A stretch of 46,759 nt of DNA from Flavobacteriaceae bacterium UBA4166. Lineage in GTDB: Bacteria > Bacteroidota > Bacteroidia > Flavobacteriales > Flavobacteriaceae. The notes beneath the pieces were generated by a model. That model worked only from the letters and a program-made list of their open reading frames with translations. It made no database searches and had not been told where the DNA came from. Location of the stretch: positions 1-46,759 of the forward strand of contig DFVG01000022.1 of the NCBI GenBank assembly GCA_002379985.1, in the 5' to 3' direction. The position numbers and the translations under genes were made by a program. Below are positions 1 through 7,831 of this stretch, in pieces (within the stretch, counting starts at the first letter, position 1; every line of letters starts with the position of its first letter).

Positions 1-859
1 TCCGGTTACAGGATCTACTTCTAAAGTAATATCCATACAAGCTGCCACTGGTGCTTCGTTATCAGTTACCGTTACAGTGAACTGGCACGTAGCCGTATCA
101 CCTTCATCATCGGTCGCTGTAAATTCTACGATAGTATCTCCCGTTGGAAACATAGAACCACTGGTTGGACCCATGGTCTGTGTAACGGTTACTGTTCCTC
201 CGTCAGGATCGATGGCAACTGCATCTGCAAAGTTTACTACTGCATTACATTGTCCTGGGTCGGTATCAGCCATCACGTCAGAAGGACATGAAATAACAGG
301 AGGCATACCTACTGCTGCCATAAACGTTTGTCCGGCGTTGATATCTCCAGGAGATTCCGCAGCAGGTGCATTCCAAGTGAAGTCGGAATACGTATCTCCG
401 GTTCCGGTTAATTGTAATGATTGACCTACAGGCGTATTTCCTGGCTCACTCACACCAATATCAGTACTCATCATACCATTGGCGGGGCCGTCTGTCGCTG
501 TAAAATCTCCTTCATAACTAAGGAATTGAACAACACTTCCTCCGTCTACTAAAGCGAGACCGTCAGGAGCACCGTTTTGAATGCCAGAAATTAGAAAAGA
601 AACAGCACCAAAACCGCTTCCTCCTTCATCATCAATCGTTCCTGAAAGTGTCGTAGTTCCGTAGCTAGTACCGCCACTTCCATTGTACAATACAATAGAG
701 TAGGTGGAAAGATCTGTTCCAGCAGGTCCAGCGACTTCTACAAATTCGCCGACATCACCACTGTCGTTGTCATAGTGTAATTCATTAATGAAAACCGATT
801 GCGCATGACACACAAAAGCAGCAAACATTAATAAAATTGAAAAAGTAATTTTTTTCATA
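1..859 (-). CDS. Secreted lamin-tail / HYR-domain protein (5' part only)
   Basis: This gene runs off the left edge, so only about the first 286 residues are visible. It starts at the ATG complementary to 857-859 with a clear signal peptide (MKKITFSILLMFAAFVCHAQ, cleavage after HAQ). The next segment (about residues 21-130, beginning SVFINELHYDNDSGDVGEF) resembles a lamin-tail domain, which Bacteroidota often place on secreted nucleases and adhesins. Residues about 190-275 form a HYR (hyalin repeat) domain, with ISCPSDV near its start and TVTDNEAP at its end. The last visible residues (VAACMDITLEVDP) begin another module common in large flavobacterial surface proteins. By family analogy it is probably a type IX-secreted modular surface protein, but the C-terminal sorting domain would lie outside the window. 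A good TAnnTTTG promoter sits 43 bases upstream. Confidence 0.85.
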
Positions 860-902
860 AATGTTTAATAAATTAATAAATAGGGATTCGTTAATATTTT
901 CT

Positions 903-934
903 CAAAAATATAGGTTTTATAGGTGTTCTTACAA
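903..934 (-). promoter_or_regulatory. Bacteroidota-type promoter of the lamin-tail/HYR gene
   Basis: On the minus strand TATTTTTG (complement of 903-910) matches the -7 consensus TAnnTTTG exactly. A TTG (complement of 932-934) lies 21 bases upstream, close to the expected -33 spacing. The start codon is 43 bases downstream. Confidence 0.6.
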
Positions 935-982
935 TTAGAATTATTAAAATTTTGTAAAATCTTCAAGAACTTATACGAAATA

Positions 983-1006
983 AAAAAGCCGCTCGTTAGA
1001 GCGGCT
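983..1006 (-). terminator. Rho-independent terminator of htpG
   Basis: A perfect 7-bp stem GCCGCTC/GAGCGGC (988-994 with 999-1005) and a 4-base loop are followed on the minus strand by six T residues. It lies about 20 bases past the htpG stop codon. Confidence 0.85.
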
Positions 1007-1026
1007 TCAAAGTCAGAGAGTTACTG

Positions 1027-2916
1027 CTATTTGATCATTTCATAGCTACGCTTGATAAATTGCGTGAGAGCCTCTCCTTTGAGTAAATTTTTACTCAATT
1101 TGGCCAGATCTAACGCTTGATTCACCAGACGTTCTTTTTTCTTGTTCGTTTTAGTGGCCAAGATCTGTTGTACCAATTCGTGATTAGTATTTACGATCAA
1201 GGTGTACATTTCGGGCATATTCCCCATACCAAACATGCCACCACCACCGGTTTGTTGCATTTCTTTCATACGGCGCATAAATTCTGGTTCGGTGATCACA
1301 AAAGGTTGTCCGTCGCTATCCATGGCTTCTAGCTGTACCGTAAATTTCTCTTCCGGAATAAGCTCTGTAAGTGTCGTCTTTAAGGTTTCCTTTTCCTCGT
1401 CGGAAAGCTTCGACAATGCTGCTTCGTCTTTTTTGATCAAGCTGTCAATTGGGCCGCTATCCACTCGGGTGAACGAAATGTTTTCTTTGCTTGACTCTAA
1501 TTTCTGAAGCAAATGCGAAACAATGGGCGAGTCTAAAAGCAATACTTCATACCCTTTATTCTTAGCAGTTTCAATATAACTGTGCTGCTCTTCTTTATTG
1601 GAAGCATACAATAGCACGAGTTTGTCATCCTTATCAGTATGAAGTTCTTTAAGCTTTTCTTCGAGTTCTGAAAAAGTGTAATAATTACCGTCAACTGTGG
1701 GGTAAAGTGCAAAATCTTGCGCTTTGTCGAAGAACTTATCTTCCGTCAACATTCCGTACTCGATCACCACTTTGATGTCATCCCATTTTTTCTCAAAATC
1801 CTCTCGATTCTCATTGTAAAGGCTTTTTAGCTTGTCAGCCACTTTTCTCGTGATATAGCTCGATATTTTCTTCACCGCTCCATCGGCCTGCAAATAACTT
1901 CGAGAAACGTTCAGCGGGATATCCGGACTATCAATCACACCGCGCAACATCGTCAAGAACTCAGGAACTATTCCCTCTACGTTGTCGGTGACAAATACCT
2001 GATTTTGATACAGTTGTATTTTATCTTTCTGAACATTTAAGTCTTGGGTCATCTTTGGGAAGTAAAGAATTCCCGTAAGATTGAAAGGATAGTCTACATT
2101 GAGGTGAATGTGAAATAAGGGTTCTTCAAACTGCATTGGGTACAGCTCTCGATAAAAACTCTTATAGTCTTTTTCTTCTAAATCGGTTGGCTGTTTGGTC
2201 CAAGCAGGATCAGGGTTGTTGATAATATCGTCTACCTCTTTCGTGGGCGCCGGATCCTCTTCTTTAGCATCTTCCGGTTTCGGTAAGGTTTCTGTTTTGG
2301 TTCCGAATTTAATCGGGATCGGCATAAACTTATTGTACTTGGTAAGTAGTTCACGAATTCGGGCTTCTTCCAAAAATTCAGTTTCATCTTCCGCAATATG
2401 TAAGATGATCTCTGTTCCACGTTCTTTTTTATCGGAAGCTTCCAAAGTATACTTCGGAGATCCGTCACAAATCCAGTGTGCAGCAGGTTCCTCTTTGTAG
2501 CTTTTTGTAATGATCTCAACTTTGCTCGCTACCATAAAAGCAGAGTAAAACCCGAGTCCGAAATGCCCAATAATCCCGGCATCCTCACCTTGCTTGTCCT
2601 TATACTTTTCGATGAATTCTTCGGCTCCAGAAAAAGCAATCTCATTGATGTATTTTTCAACTTCCTCGGCGGTCATACCAATACCTTGGTCGATGACATG
2701 CAGCGTTTTGGCGTCCTTGTCGATTTTCACCTCGATCTGTGGTGTTCCGTATTCCACCGAAGCTTCCCCGATATTTGTGAGATGTTTCAGCTTTAGCGTG
2801 GCATCCGTTGCGTTACTGATCAATTCCCGAAGAAAGATCTCGTGATCGCTGTATAAAAACTTTTTGATCAACGGAAAAATATTCTCTACCGATACATTAA
2901 TAGTTCCTTTGCTCAT
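1027..2916 (-). CDS. htpG: Molecular chaperone HtpG (bacterial Hsp90)
   Basis: This is the cytosolic ATP-dependent dimeric chaperone HtpG, 629 residues (E. coli 624). The N-terminal GHKL ATPase domain shows ELISNATDA (ATP-binding Asn), DQGIGMT (DNGIGMT in many homologues) and GHFGLGFYSAFMVA. The middle domain carries the conserved SREYLQ-equivalent as NVSRSYLQ, and the C-terminal dimerisation region ends at IKRSYEMIK. Two features are worth noting: the usual IAKSGT lid motif reads IAFSGA, and an acidic proline-rich linker (about residues 213-235, KPEDAKEEDPAPTKEVDD) joins the N and middle domains. It is monocistronic, with its own terminator and a divergent TetR-type gene upstream. No heat-shock operator was recognised. 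Confidence 0.97.
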   Translation of the reverse strand: MSKGTINVSVENIFPLIKKFLYSDHEIFLRELISNATDATLKLKHLTNIGEASVEYGTPQIEVKIDKDAKTLHVIDQGIGMTAEEVEKYINEIAFSGAEEFIEKYKDKQGEDAGIIGHFGLGFYSAFMVASKVEIITKSYKEEPAAHWICDGSPKYTLEASDKKERGTEIILHIAEDETEFLEEARIRELLTKYNKFMPIPIKFGTKTETLPKPEDAKEEDPAPTKEVDDIINNPDPAWTKQPTDLEEKDYKSFYRELYPMQFEEPLFHIHLNVDYPFNLTGILYFPKMTQDLNVQKDKIQLYQNQVFVTDNVEGIVPEFLTMLRGVIDSPDIPLNVSRSYLQADGAVKKISSYITRKVADKLKSLYNENREDFEKKWDDIKVVIEYGMLTEDKFFDKAQDFALYPTVDGNYYTFSELEEKLKELHTDKDDKLVLLYASNKEEQHSYIETAKNKGYEVLLLDSPIVSHLLQKLESSKENISFTRVDSGPIDSLIKKDEAALSKLSDEEKETLKTTLTELIPEEKFTVQLEAMDSDGQPFVITEPEFMRRMKEMQQTGGGGMFGMGNMPEMYTLIVNTNHELVQQILATKTNKKKERLVNQALDLAKLSKNLLKGEALTQFIKRSYEMIK

Positions 2917-3029
2917 ATTTTTTAATATTTATTTTTCAATGTTATATGCCCCGTATTTCAAATAGAATACCATTTAAATAATAGCTGACAGCTTGTCACT
3001 ATGCTGATCATTCAACTTTAACACAAGTT

Positions 3030-3061
3030 TTGTTTAATGAAATATTTTAAAAATTAAACAA
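3030..3061. repeat. Inverted repeat IR-1 in the TetR promoter (putative operator)
   Basis: TTGTTTAAT (3030-3038) and ATTAAACAA (3053-3061) are perfect inverted arms separated by 14 bases. The right arm ends four bases before the -7 box. The inner core TGTTTAA-N16-TTAAACA recurs with identical spacing at 5067-5096, just past the end of the same operon. It is a plausible autoregulatory site for the TetR-type protein encoded immediately downstream; binding is inferred. Confidence 0.6.
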
Positions 3062-3065
3062 TTAG

Positions 3066-3073
3066 TATCTTTG
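3066..3073 (+). promoter_or_regulatory. -7 promoter element of the TetR-ABC1 operon
   Basis: TATCTTTG matches TAnnTTTG exactly and lies 21 bases before the ATG at 3095. It overlaps the in-frame TTG at 3071, which argues that translation starts at 3095 rather than at that TTG. No well-spaced TTG -33 element was found. Confidence 0.6.
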
Positions 3074-3094
3074 TTTGAATTTAATTCTGTGATT

Positions 3095-3766
3095 ATGAGT
3101 GCAACAACTTCCGCAAAAAAGAAAGTGAAAAAACTAACTAGAAAGCAATGGATCGATGTTTATATGAATCATCTTTTAGAACTTGAAACGCCACCCACCA
3201 GCGTTTATAAATTTGCAAAGGATAACGGCACCGAAGAATCTAATTTTTATGAGTTCTTTGGGTCGTTTGACGGAATTCGGGCTGCCATTTGGAATGCTTT
3301 CTTTGAAGAATCTATGGCTTTAGCTATAAAGCAACCTGAGTACGATTCCCTTTCTAACCAAGAAAAAATGCTCACCTTCTTCTACACATTCTTTGAATTG
3401 CTAACCGCTAATAGAAGCTATGTGTTACTTGCGTTGCCGAAACATGGCGATCTGATGGAGTACAGAACACAATTGAAAGGATTGCGACGCCGTGTGAAAG
3501 ATTTTGCGGCCACCTTAATCGAAGAAGAAAATGAACAGAAGCATATAAAATTCTTGAAGCAACCTGTTGCTTTTTTTTCGGAAGGAGCCTGGCTGCAAAC
3601 CTTGTTTTTAATGAAATATTGGTTAGAAGACAGTTCGCCTCAGTTTGAAAATACCGACATGGCCATTGAGAAATCCGTCCGTGCCGTTTTTGACGTTTTC
3701 CAAACCAAACCGTTGGAAAGTGTTGTGGATTTTGGAAAATTTCTTTGGAAAAATAACATGCGCTAA
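3095..3766 (+). CDS. TetR-like transcriptional regulator
   Basis: From the ATG at 3095 the product is 223 residues; an upstream in-frame TTG lies within the -7 box and is unlikely to be used. After a lysine-rich tail (SAKKKVKKLTRKQW) comes a divergent helix-turn-helix: helix 2-3 reads SVYKFAKDNGTEESNFYEFF, where classical TetR proteins have a DIA...VSxGTLYxHF pattern. The remaining ~160 residues are helical and fit a TetR-type ligand/dimerisation domain. The stop codon overlaps the ATG of the ABC1-kinase gene (TAATG), so the two are probably translationally coupled. The promoter holds a strong inverted repeat that may be its own operator. The ligand is unknown; TetR membership is likely rather than certain because the HTH is atypical. 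Confidence 0.8.
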   Translation: MSATTSAKKKVKKLTRKQWIDVYMNHLLELETPPTSVYKFAKDNGTEESNFYEFFGSFDGIRAAIWNAFFEESMALAIKQPEYDSLSNQEKMLTFFYTFFELLTANRSYVLLALPKHGDLMEYRTQLKGLRRRVKDFAATLIEEENEQKHIKFLKQPVAFFSEGAWLQTLFLMKYWLEDSSPQFENTDMAIEKSVRAVFDVFQTKPLESVVDFGKFLWKNNMR

Positions 3767-5073
3767 TGAAAACGATCGATTCTATACCTACCGGAAAGAT
3801 TTCTCGCGCCAGCAAGCTGGTGAAAACCGGGGTGAAAGTTGGAGGCAACTACTTGAAATATTATGGAGAAAAGTTAGTAAATCCTGAAGTCACGAAAGAT
3901 CGCCTGAACGAAAGTAATGCGGCTGATATTTATGACGGACTCAAAAGTCTCAAAGGAAGCGCTCTAAAAGTTGCACAAATGTTGAGCATGGAAAAAAATA
4001 TCATGCCTAAGCAATATGTAGAAAAGTTTTCGCTAGCGCAGTTTAGTGTGCCCCCTTTGTCTGCACCATTGGTTCGCAAAACGTTTCAAAAATATTTTGG
4101 GAAAGCCCCTGAAGCGCTATTCGGCACTTTCGAAAAAGAATCGGTAGCCGCCGCGAGCATAGGGCAAGTACATCGTGCTACAAAAGATGGGCAAAGCCTC
4201 GCGGTGAAAATACAATATCCCGGCGTCGCAAACAGCATCAGTAGCGATTTGGCATTGGTGAAACCGGTGGCGATCAAAATGTTCAACCTACAAGGCAAAG
4301 ATTCTGAAAAATATTTCAAAGAGATCGAAGGCAAGCTTTTAGAAGAAACAAATTATGAATTAGAACTGGCACAGAGTAGGTATATCACAGAAGCGTGCAA
4401 GAACATCCCAAACCTCCTATTTCCAACATATTATGAAACGTTGTCTAATGACCGGATTCTTACCATGGATTGGATGGAAGGAGTACATCTTTCCCAATTC
4501 TTTAAAGAAAACTCCAGTCAAGAAGCCGCAGATCAAGTTGGGCAGGCACTTTGGAATTTTTACATGTTTCAGATGCACGAATTAAAACAGGTTCATGCCG
4601 ATCCCCATCCGGGAAACTTTTTAGTGAATAAAGAAAATCAATTGATTGCCATCGACTTCGGATGCGTCAAAAAAGTGCCGGACGAATTCTACGTTCCTTA
4701 TTTTGAATTGGCGGATCCTAAAAATATTAATGATCCGGACATTTTTAGAGAAAAGATGTTTGAATTGGAAATACTCAAAGAGAGTGATACCCAAGAAGAG
4801 CAAGCGTTTTTTAGTGCGTTGTTTCATGAAATGTTGTCGCTGTTTACGCAACCGTTTCACGGAGAGACGTTCGATTTTTCAGATGCTGTTTTCTTCGGAA
4901 AAATTGCAGCGCTTAGTGACAAGTACTCAAAGGACACGACCCTTCGGAAAATGAACGGAAATCGAGGTTCGAAGCATTTTCTTTATATCAACAGAACGTT
5001 CTTCGGATTGTACAATTTACTGAATGAACTTGGATCACGTATCGTTATTCAGCAATACAAAAATTTTGTTTAA
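3766..5073 (+). CDS. ABC1/UbiB (AarF) family atypical kinase
   Basis: This 435-residue protein is an ABC1/ADCK-family kinase-like protein; relatives UbiB and COQ8 support ubiquinone synthesis and lipid-linked functions through an unusual ATPase. Visible motifs are the KxGQ-equivalent K68-V69-A70-Q71 in helical N-terminal sequence, the alanine-rich loop AAASIGQVH (128-136), the ATP lysine in VKIQYPG (K148), the catalytic loop HADPHPGN (277-284) and the metal-binding DFG (297-299). The Gly of KxGQ is replaced by Ala. No C-terminal membrane helices of the UbiB type are obvious. It is the second gene of an operon with the TetR-like regulator, overlapping by one base, and is not near quinone genes. 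The substrate cannot be deduced; flavobacteria use menaquinone, so a direct ubiquinone role is unlikely. Confidence 0.9.
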   Translation: MKTIDSIPTGKISRASKLVKTGVKVGGNYLKYYGEKLVNPEVTKDRLNESNAADIYDGLKSLKGSALKVAQMLSMEKNIMPKQYVEKFSLAQFSVPPLSAPLVRKTFQKYFGKAPEALFGTFEKESVAAASIGQVHRATKDGQSLAVKIQYPGVANSISSDLALVKPVAIKMFNLQGKDSEKYFKEIEGKLLEETNYELELAQSRYITEACKNIPNLLFPTYYETLSNDRILTMDWMEGVHLSQFFKENSSQEAADQVGQALWNFYMFQMHELKQVHADPHPGNFLVNKENQLIAIDFGCVKKVPDEFYVPYFELADPKNINDPDIFREKMFELEILKESDTQEEQAFFSALFHEMLSLFTQPFHGETFDFSDAVFFGKIAALSDKYSKDTTLRKMNGNRGSKHFLYINRTFFGLYNLLNELGSRIVIQQYKNFV

Positions 5074-5096
5074 TTATTTTGTATAATAGTTAAACA
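5067..5096. repeat. Inverted repeat IR-2 at the end of the ABC1 gene
   Basis: TGTTTAA (5067-5073) and TTAAACA (5090-5096) form inverted arms with 16 bases between. Arms and spacing are the same as the core of IR-1 (3031-3060). The left arm includes the TAA stop of the ABC1-kinase gene. The pair brackets the operon, which suggests a second binding site for the same regulator; this is inference. Confidence 0.5.
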
Positions 5097-5180
5097 TTTT
5101 GTATTTTTATTCAGTAATAGTCTAAAATTAATTGCTATTAAAAAGTAGTTATCTATTATTTTATTGGTTAGGTTGTTTTA

Positions 5181-5208
5181 GAAAGGGTTGTCTGATGACA
5201 ACCCTTTC
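5181..5208. terminator. Terminator hairpin between convergent ABC1 and S9D genes
   Basis: A perfect 12-bp stem (GAAAGGGTTGTC / GACAACCCTTTC) with loop TGAT lies between two convergent genes. The flanks are U-poor on one side (TTAGTTTTAT on plus, CTAAAACAACC on minus), but the stem is strong and it probably ends both transcripts. Confidence 0.7.
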
Positions 5209-5233
5209 TTAGTTTTATAGATTTTATGGATGG

Positions 5234-7693
5234 CTATTTATTCTTCATTGGAGTGGTGGTTTTTAATTCTGAAGATGCTTTTTCTTTCTTCACGTACATT
5301 TCCAGCCAACGGTCTTGTTCCCATAACAAATGTAGTATGCTTTCTTTGGCTCTATAGCCATGACTTTCTTTCGGAAGCATGACCAATCGCGCGGTCGCTC
5401 CCAGTCCCTTTAAAGCATTGAAATAACGCTCACTTTGCAAAGGATAGGTGCCAGAATTATTATCGGCTTCGCCGTGAACCAGCAATAGCGGCGTTTTCAT
5501 TTTATCGGCATGCATAAAAGGAGACATGGTGTAGTAGGTTTCCGGAGAGTCCCAATAACTCCGTTCTTCACTTTGAAAACCAAACGGAGTTAAGGTACGG
5601 TTGTAGGCACCACTACGGGCAATTCCGGCAGCAAATAGGTCACTGTGGCTTAATAAATTAGCCACCATAAACGCACCATAACTATGTCCGCCTACCCCAA
5701 CACGATCCCGATCGATGTAGCCTAGCGCATCTACCGCGTCAATAGCTGCCTTGGCATTCGATACTAATTGTGTTCTAAACGTATCATTAGGCTCTTCTTC
5801 ACCTTCGCCCACAATAGGAAAAGCGGCATCATCTAAGACGACGTAACCACGGGTTACCCAGTAAATCGGACTCCCATAATAGGGATAAATAAACTCATTA
5901 GGATTGGTGGTGTTTTGCGACGCACTGCTCTTGTCTTTATACTCTCTAGGATACGCCCAGAGAATCATTGGTTTTTTCTCTTTTTTAGAGGTATCATAGC
6001 CTATCGGAAGATAGAGGGTTCCTTCTAATTCAAGTCCGTCTTCACGCGTATACGTAATCACTTCTTTTTGCACATCCTGAAGGCTTTTAAATGGATTTTC
6101 GAAAGCCGTCACAGGAGTTAAGGCGTTTTTTCTCTTAATGTTTCTGAAGTAGTAATTGGGGTATTCATTGGGAGATTCAATTCGAACCAACACCTTGCCC
6201 TGCTTCATATTGATTGCATCATAGAGCGTCTCTTTTTTATCGGTGTACGAAGACGTGTACAAACGATTTTTTTCTTGAGTGTTCAGATTGAAGGCATCGA
6301 TAAACGGAAACTGCCCTTCTTCCGTAAAGCCATCTCCCATGAGATACGCATTTCCGTTATCCATCGCCAATACCGATTCATGAAATTCATTCTTCGTGGT
6401 CACGAACTCTCCCGGATCGCTATATCGATCTTGATAATTTCTGTCTGAAATAACCACTGGAGTTTGCGAACCGTCTTGCGGATTGAACGTATAGGTCTTG
6501 GTGTTTCGATCATTCCACCAATAATCATAGGCTATGGCATGCGTGGCATCGCCCCAAAGAATTCCGGAAAACCGATTGATGGTTTTTAATACCTCCCGAC
6601 CTCTGCCGGTAAAAGGGGCTTCTACCTCGTAGACCACATCGCGATGCGGAACCTCTGTTTCGGGATCGCCTCCATCGAGCGCTTCTGCCCAATACAAGGT
6701 TGCTGGTCTGTCACTTCTCCAATTCATATTGCGCTTCCCGGTACGCGTGGCCATAAATCCTTTAGGACGTACTTCGTCTAAGGGAACGCTGTTGATGGTA
6801 TGTACTTTTTTTCCTGAAGCCTCATACACGGTTTGTTGGTACGGAAAACGGTAATAGGGTACGATATAGGAAAATGGTCGTTCGGTGGCTGTAATGAGGA
6901 GGTAATTTCCATCCGGGGAAAAGCTAACATTGCGGTACATTGCTTTTGGAAGAAAGGAACGAGCGCTTCCATCAAGGTTCAGTTTCACTAATTCTGAAAC
7001 GGCTAATAGTTCAAAATTGGCTTCGTCATTAGGATTTTTTAAAAGGTCTTGGTAGGTTCTATTTTGTGCTTTAGAACCATCACTAACGGAAATTGTGGGG
7101 CCTTCTGGAACGGCTTCCGCAGTATTGATAAGAGATGTTCTATTTTCCGGAAGCATCTTTACTAAGAGCGAATTTCCGTCTTCAAACCAATTGATAGGGT
7201 CTCCCATATTTGCATTGACGTAGGAAGACGATAGTTTTTTGACTTCCGCTTTTTCGATATCCAATACCCAAACTTCCACACCTTCCTTCGCCGTATGAAG
7301 AAAAGCGATCTTAGATTGATCGGGCGACCAGTTGAAATAACTCAGCCTGGGTTCCGTTGGCAAGCCGGCAACCGACTTAGCAATTTGGTCAGTCGCTTTT
7401 TTTACCTTCAGATCATTATAATAATTGGTACGACTGCCAATATTTGTTTTGGGGTTGATACGCAGCCCGGCCAAACGCATTTCGGTTTCAGAAAGTTCGG
7501 CAATGCTTTTGTAAGGGTCTCTGTATAACAATACCACGTTAACACCGGCATCATCTATGATCACCCGTGGTGCCAAGGGGGCATCTACCAGTTCTAGAAT
7601 TTCTTGAGGGGGTTGTTGATAGCCTGTTTTTTCTTGAGAAAATAGGGGAGATACTGTCCATAGAAGGAGAAGGAGAAAGGAATAGAATTTCAT
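5234..7693 (-). CDS. S9D prolyl-oligopeptidase-family protease, glutamyl endopeptidase-like
   Basis: This is an exported serine protease of 819 residues. A signal peptide (MKFYSFLLLLLWTVSPLFSQ) is followed by a WD40-like beta-propeller (about 60-540) that gates an alpha/beta hydrolase domain. The nucleophile Ser is in GGHSYGAFM, the Asp in LLVHGEADNNSGTYP and the His in KESHGYRAKES. The segments YNRTLTPFGFQSEER and HGEADNNSGTYPLQSERYF are typical of the S9D group that includes the plant chloroplast glutamyl endopeptidase CGEP, so cleavage after Glu is the likely specificity. It probably degrades oligopeptides in the periplasm for nutrition. It is transcribed alone and divergently from the FabH-like gene. 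The family call is strong; specificity is inferred. Confidence 0.93.
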   Translation of the reverse strand: MKFYSFLLLLLWTVSPLFSQEKTGYQQPPQEILELVDAPLAPRVIIDDAGVNVVLLYRDPYKSIAELSETEMRLAGLRINPKTNIGSRTNYYNDLKVKKATDQIAKSVAGLPTEPRLSYFNWSPDQSKIAFLHTAKEGVEVWVLDIEKAEVKKLSSSYVNANMGDPINWFEDGNSLLVKMLPENRTSLINTAEAVPEGPTISVSDGSKAQNRTYQDLLKNPNDEANFELLAVSELVKLNLDGSARSFLPKAMYRNVSFSPDGNYLLITATERPFSYIVPYYRFPYQQTVYEASGKKVHTINSVPLDEVRPKGFMATRTGKRNMNWRSDRPATLYWAEALDGGDPETEVPHRDVVYEVEAPFTGRGREVLKTINRFSGILWGDATHAIAYDYWWNDRNTKTYTFNPQDGSQTPVVISDRNYQDRYSDPGEFVTTKNEFHESVLAMDNGNAYLMGDGFTEEGQFPFIDAFNLNTQEKNRLYTSSYTDKKETLYDAINMKQGKVLVRIESPNEYPNYYFRNIKRKNALTPVTAFENPFKSLQDVQKEVITYTREDGLELEGTLYLPIGYDTSKKEKKPMILWAYPREYKDKSSASQNTTNPNEFIYPYYGSPIYWVTRGYVVLDDAAFPIVGEGEEEPNDTFRTQLVSNAKAAIDAVDALGYIDRDRVGVGGHSYGAFMVANLLSHSDLFAAGIARSGAYNRTLTPFGFQSEERSYWDSPETYYTMSPFMHADKMKTPLLLVHGEADNNSGTYPLQSERYFNALKGLGATARLVMLPKESHGYRAKESILHLLWEQDRWLEMYVKKEKASSELKTTTPMKNK

Positions 7694-7750
7694 TTGGAAA
7701 AATTTTCAAAAAAGGTAGGTAAAAATACAGGGGTATGCAATTCTTTGTGT

Positions 7751-7762
7751 TATGCATGCATA
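7751..7762. repeat. 12-bp perfect palindrome between divergent genes
   Basis: TATGCATGCATA is a perfect palindrome lying between the divergent S9D protease and FabH-like genes. A half copy (TATGCA) occurs 17 bases to its left. It could be an operator shared by both promoters, but nothing else supports that. Confidence 0.35.
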
Positions 7763-7831
7763 GCTTCTAACGCGTATTTTTTTCTACAACTAACACTTAT
7801 TAGTTACCTTGTCTGGCTTTCTAAATAAAAA

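Noticed and set aside
77..424. Plus-strand open frame of 115 codons at the left edge
   Set aside because: It is antisense to the HYR-domain gene, which has signal peptide and domain evidence; the plus frame has no recognisable features.
3071..3094. Upstream TTG start for the TetR-like protein
   Set aside because: It lies within the -7 box TATCTTTG, so it would not be on the mRNA; the ATG at 3095 follows at a normal distance.
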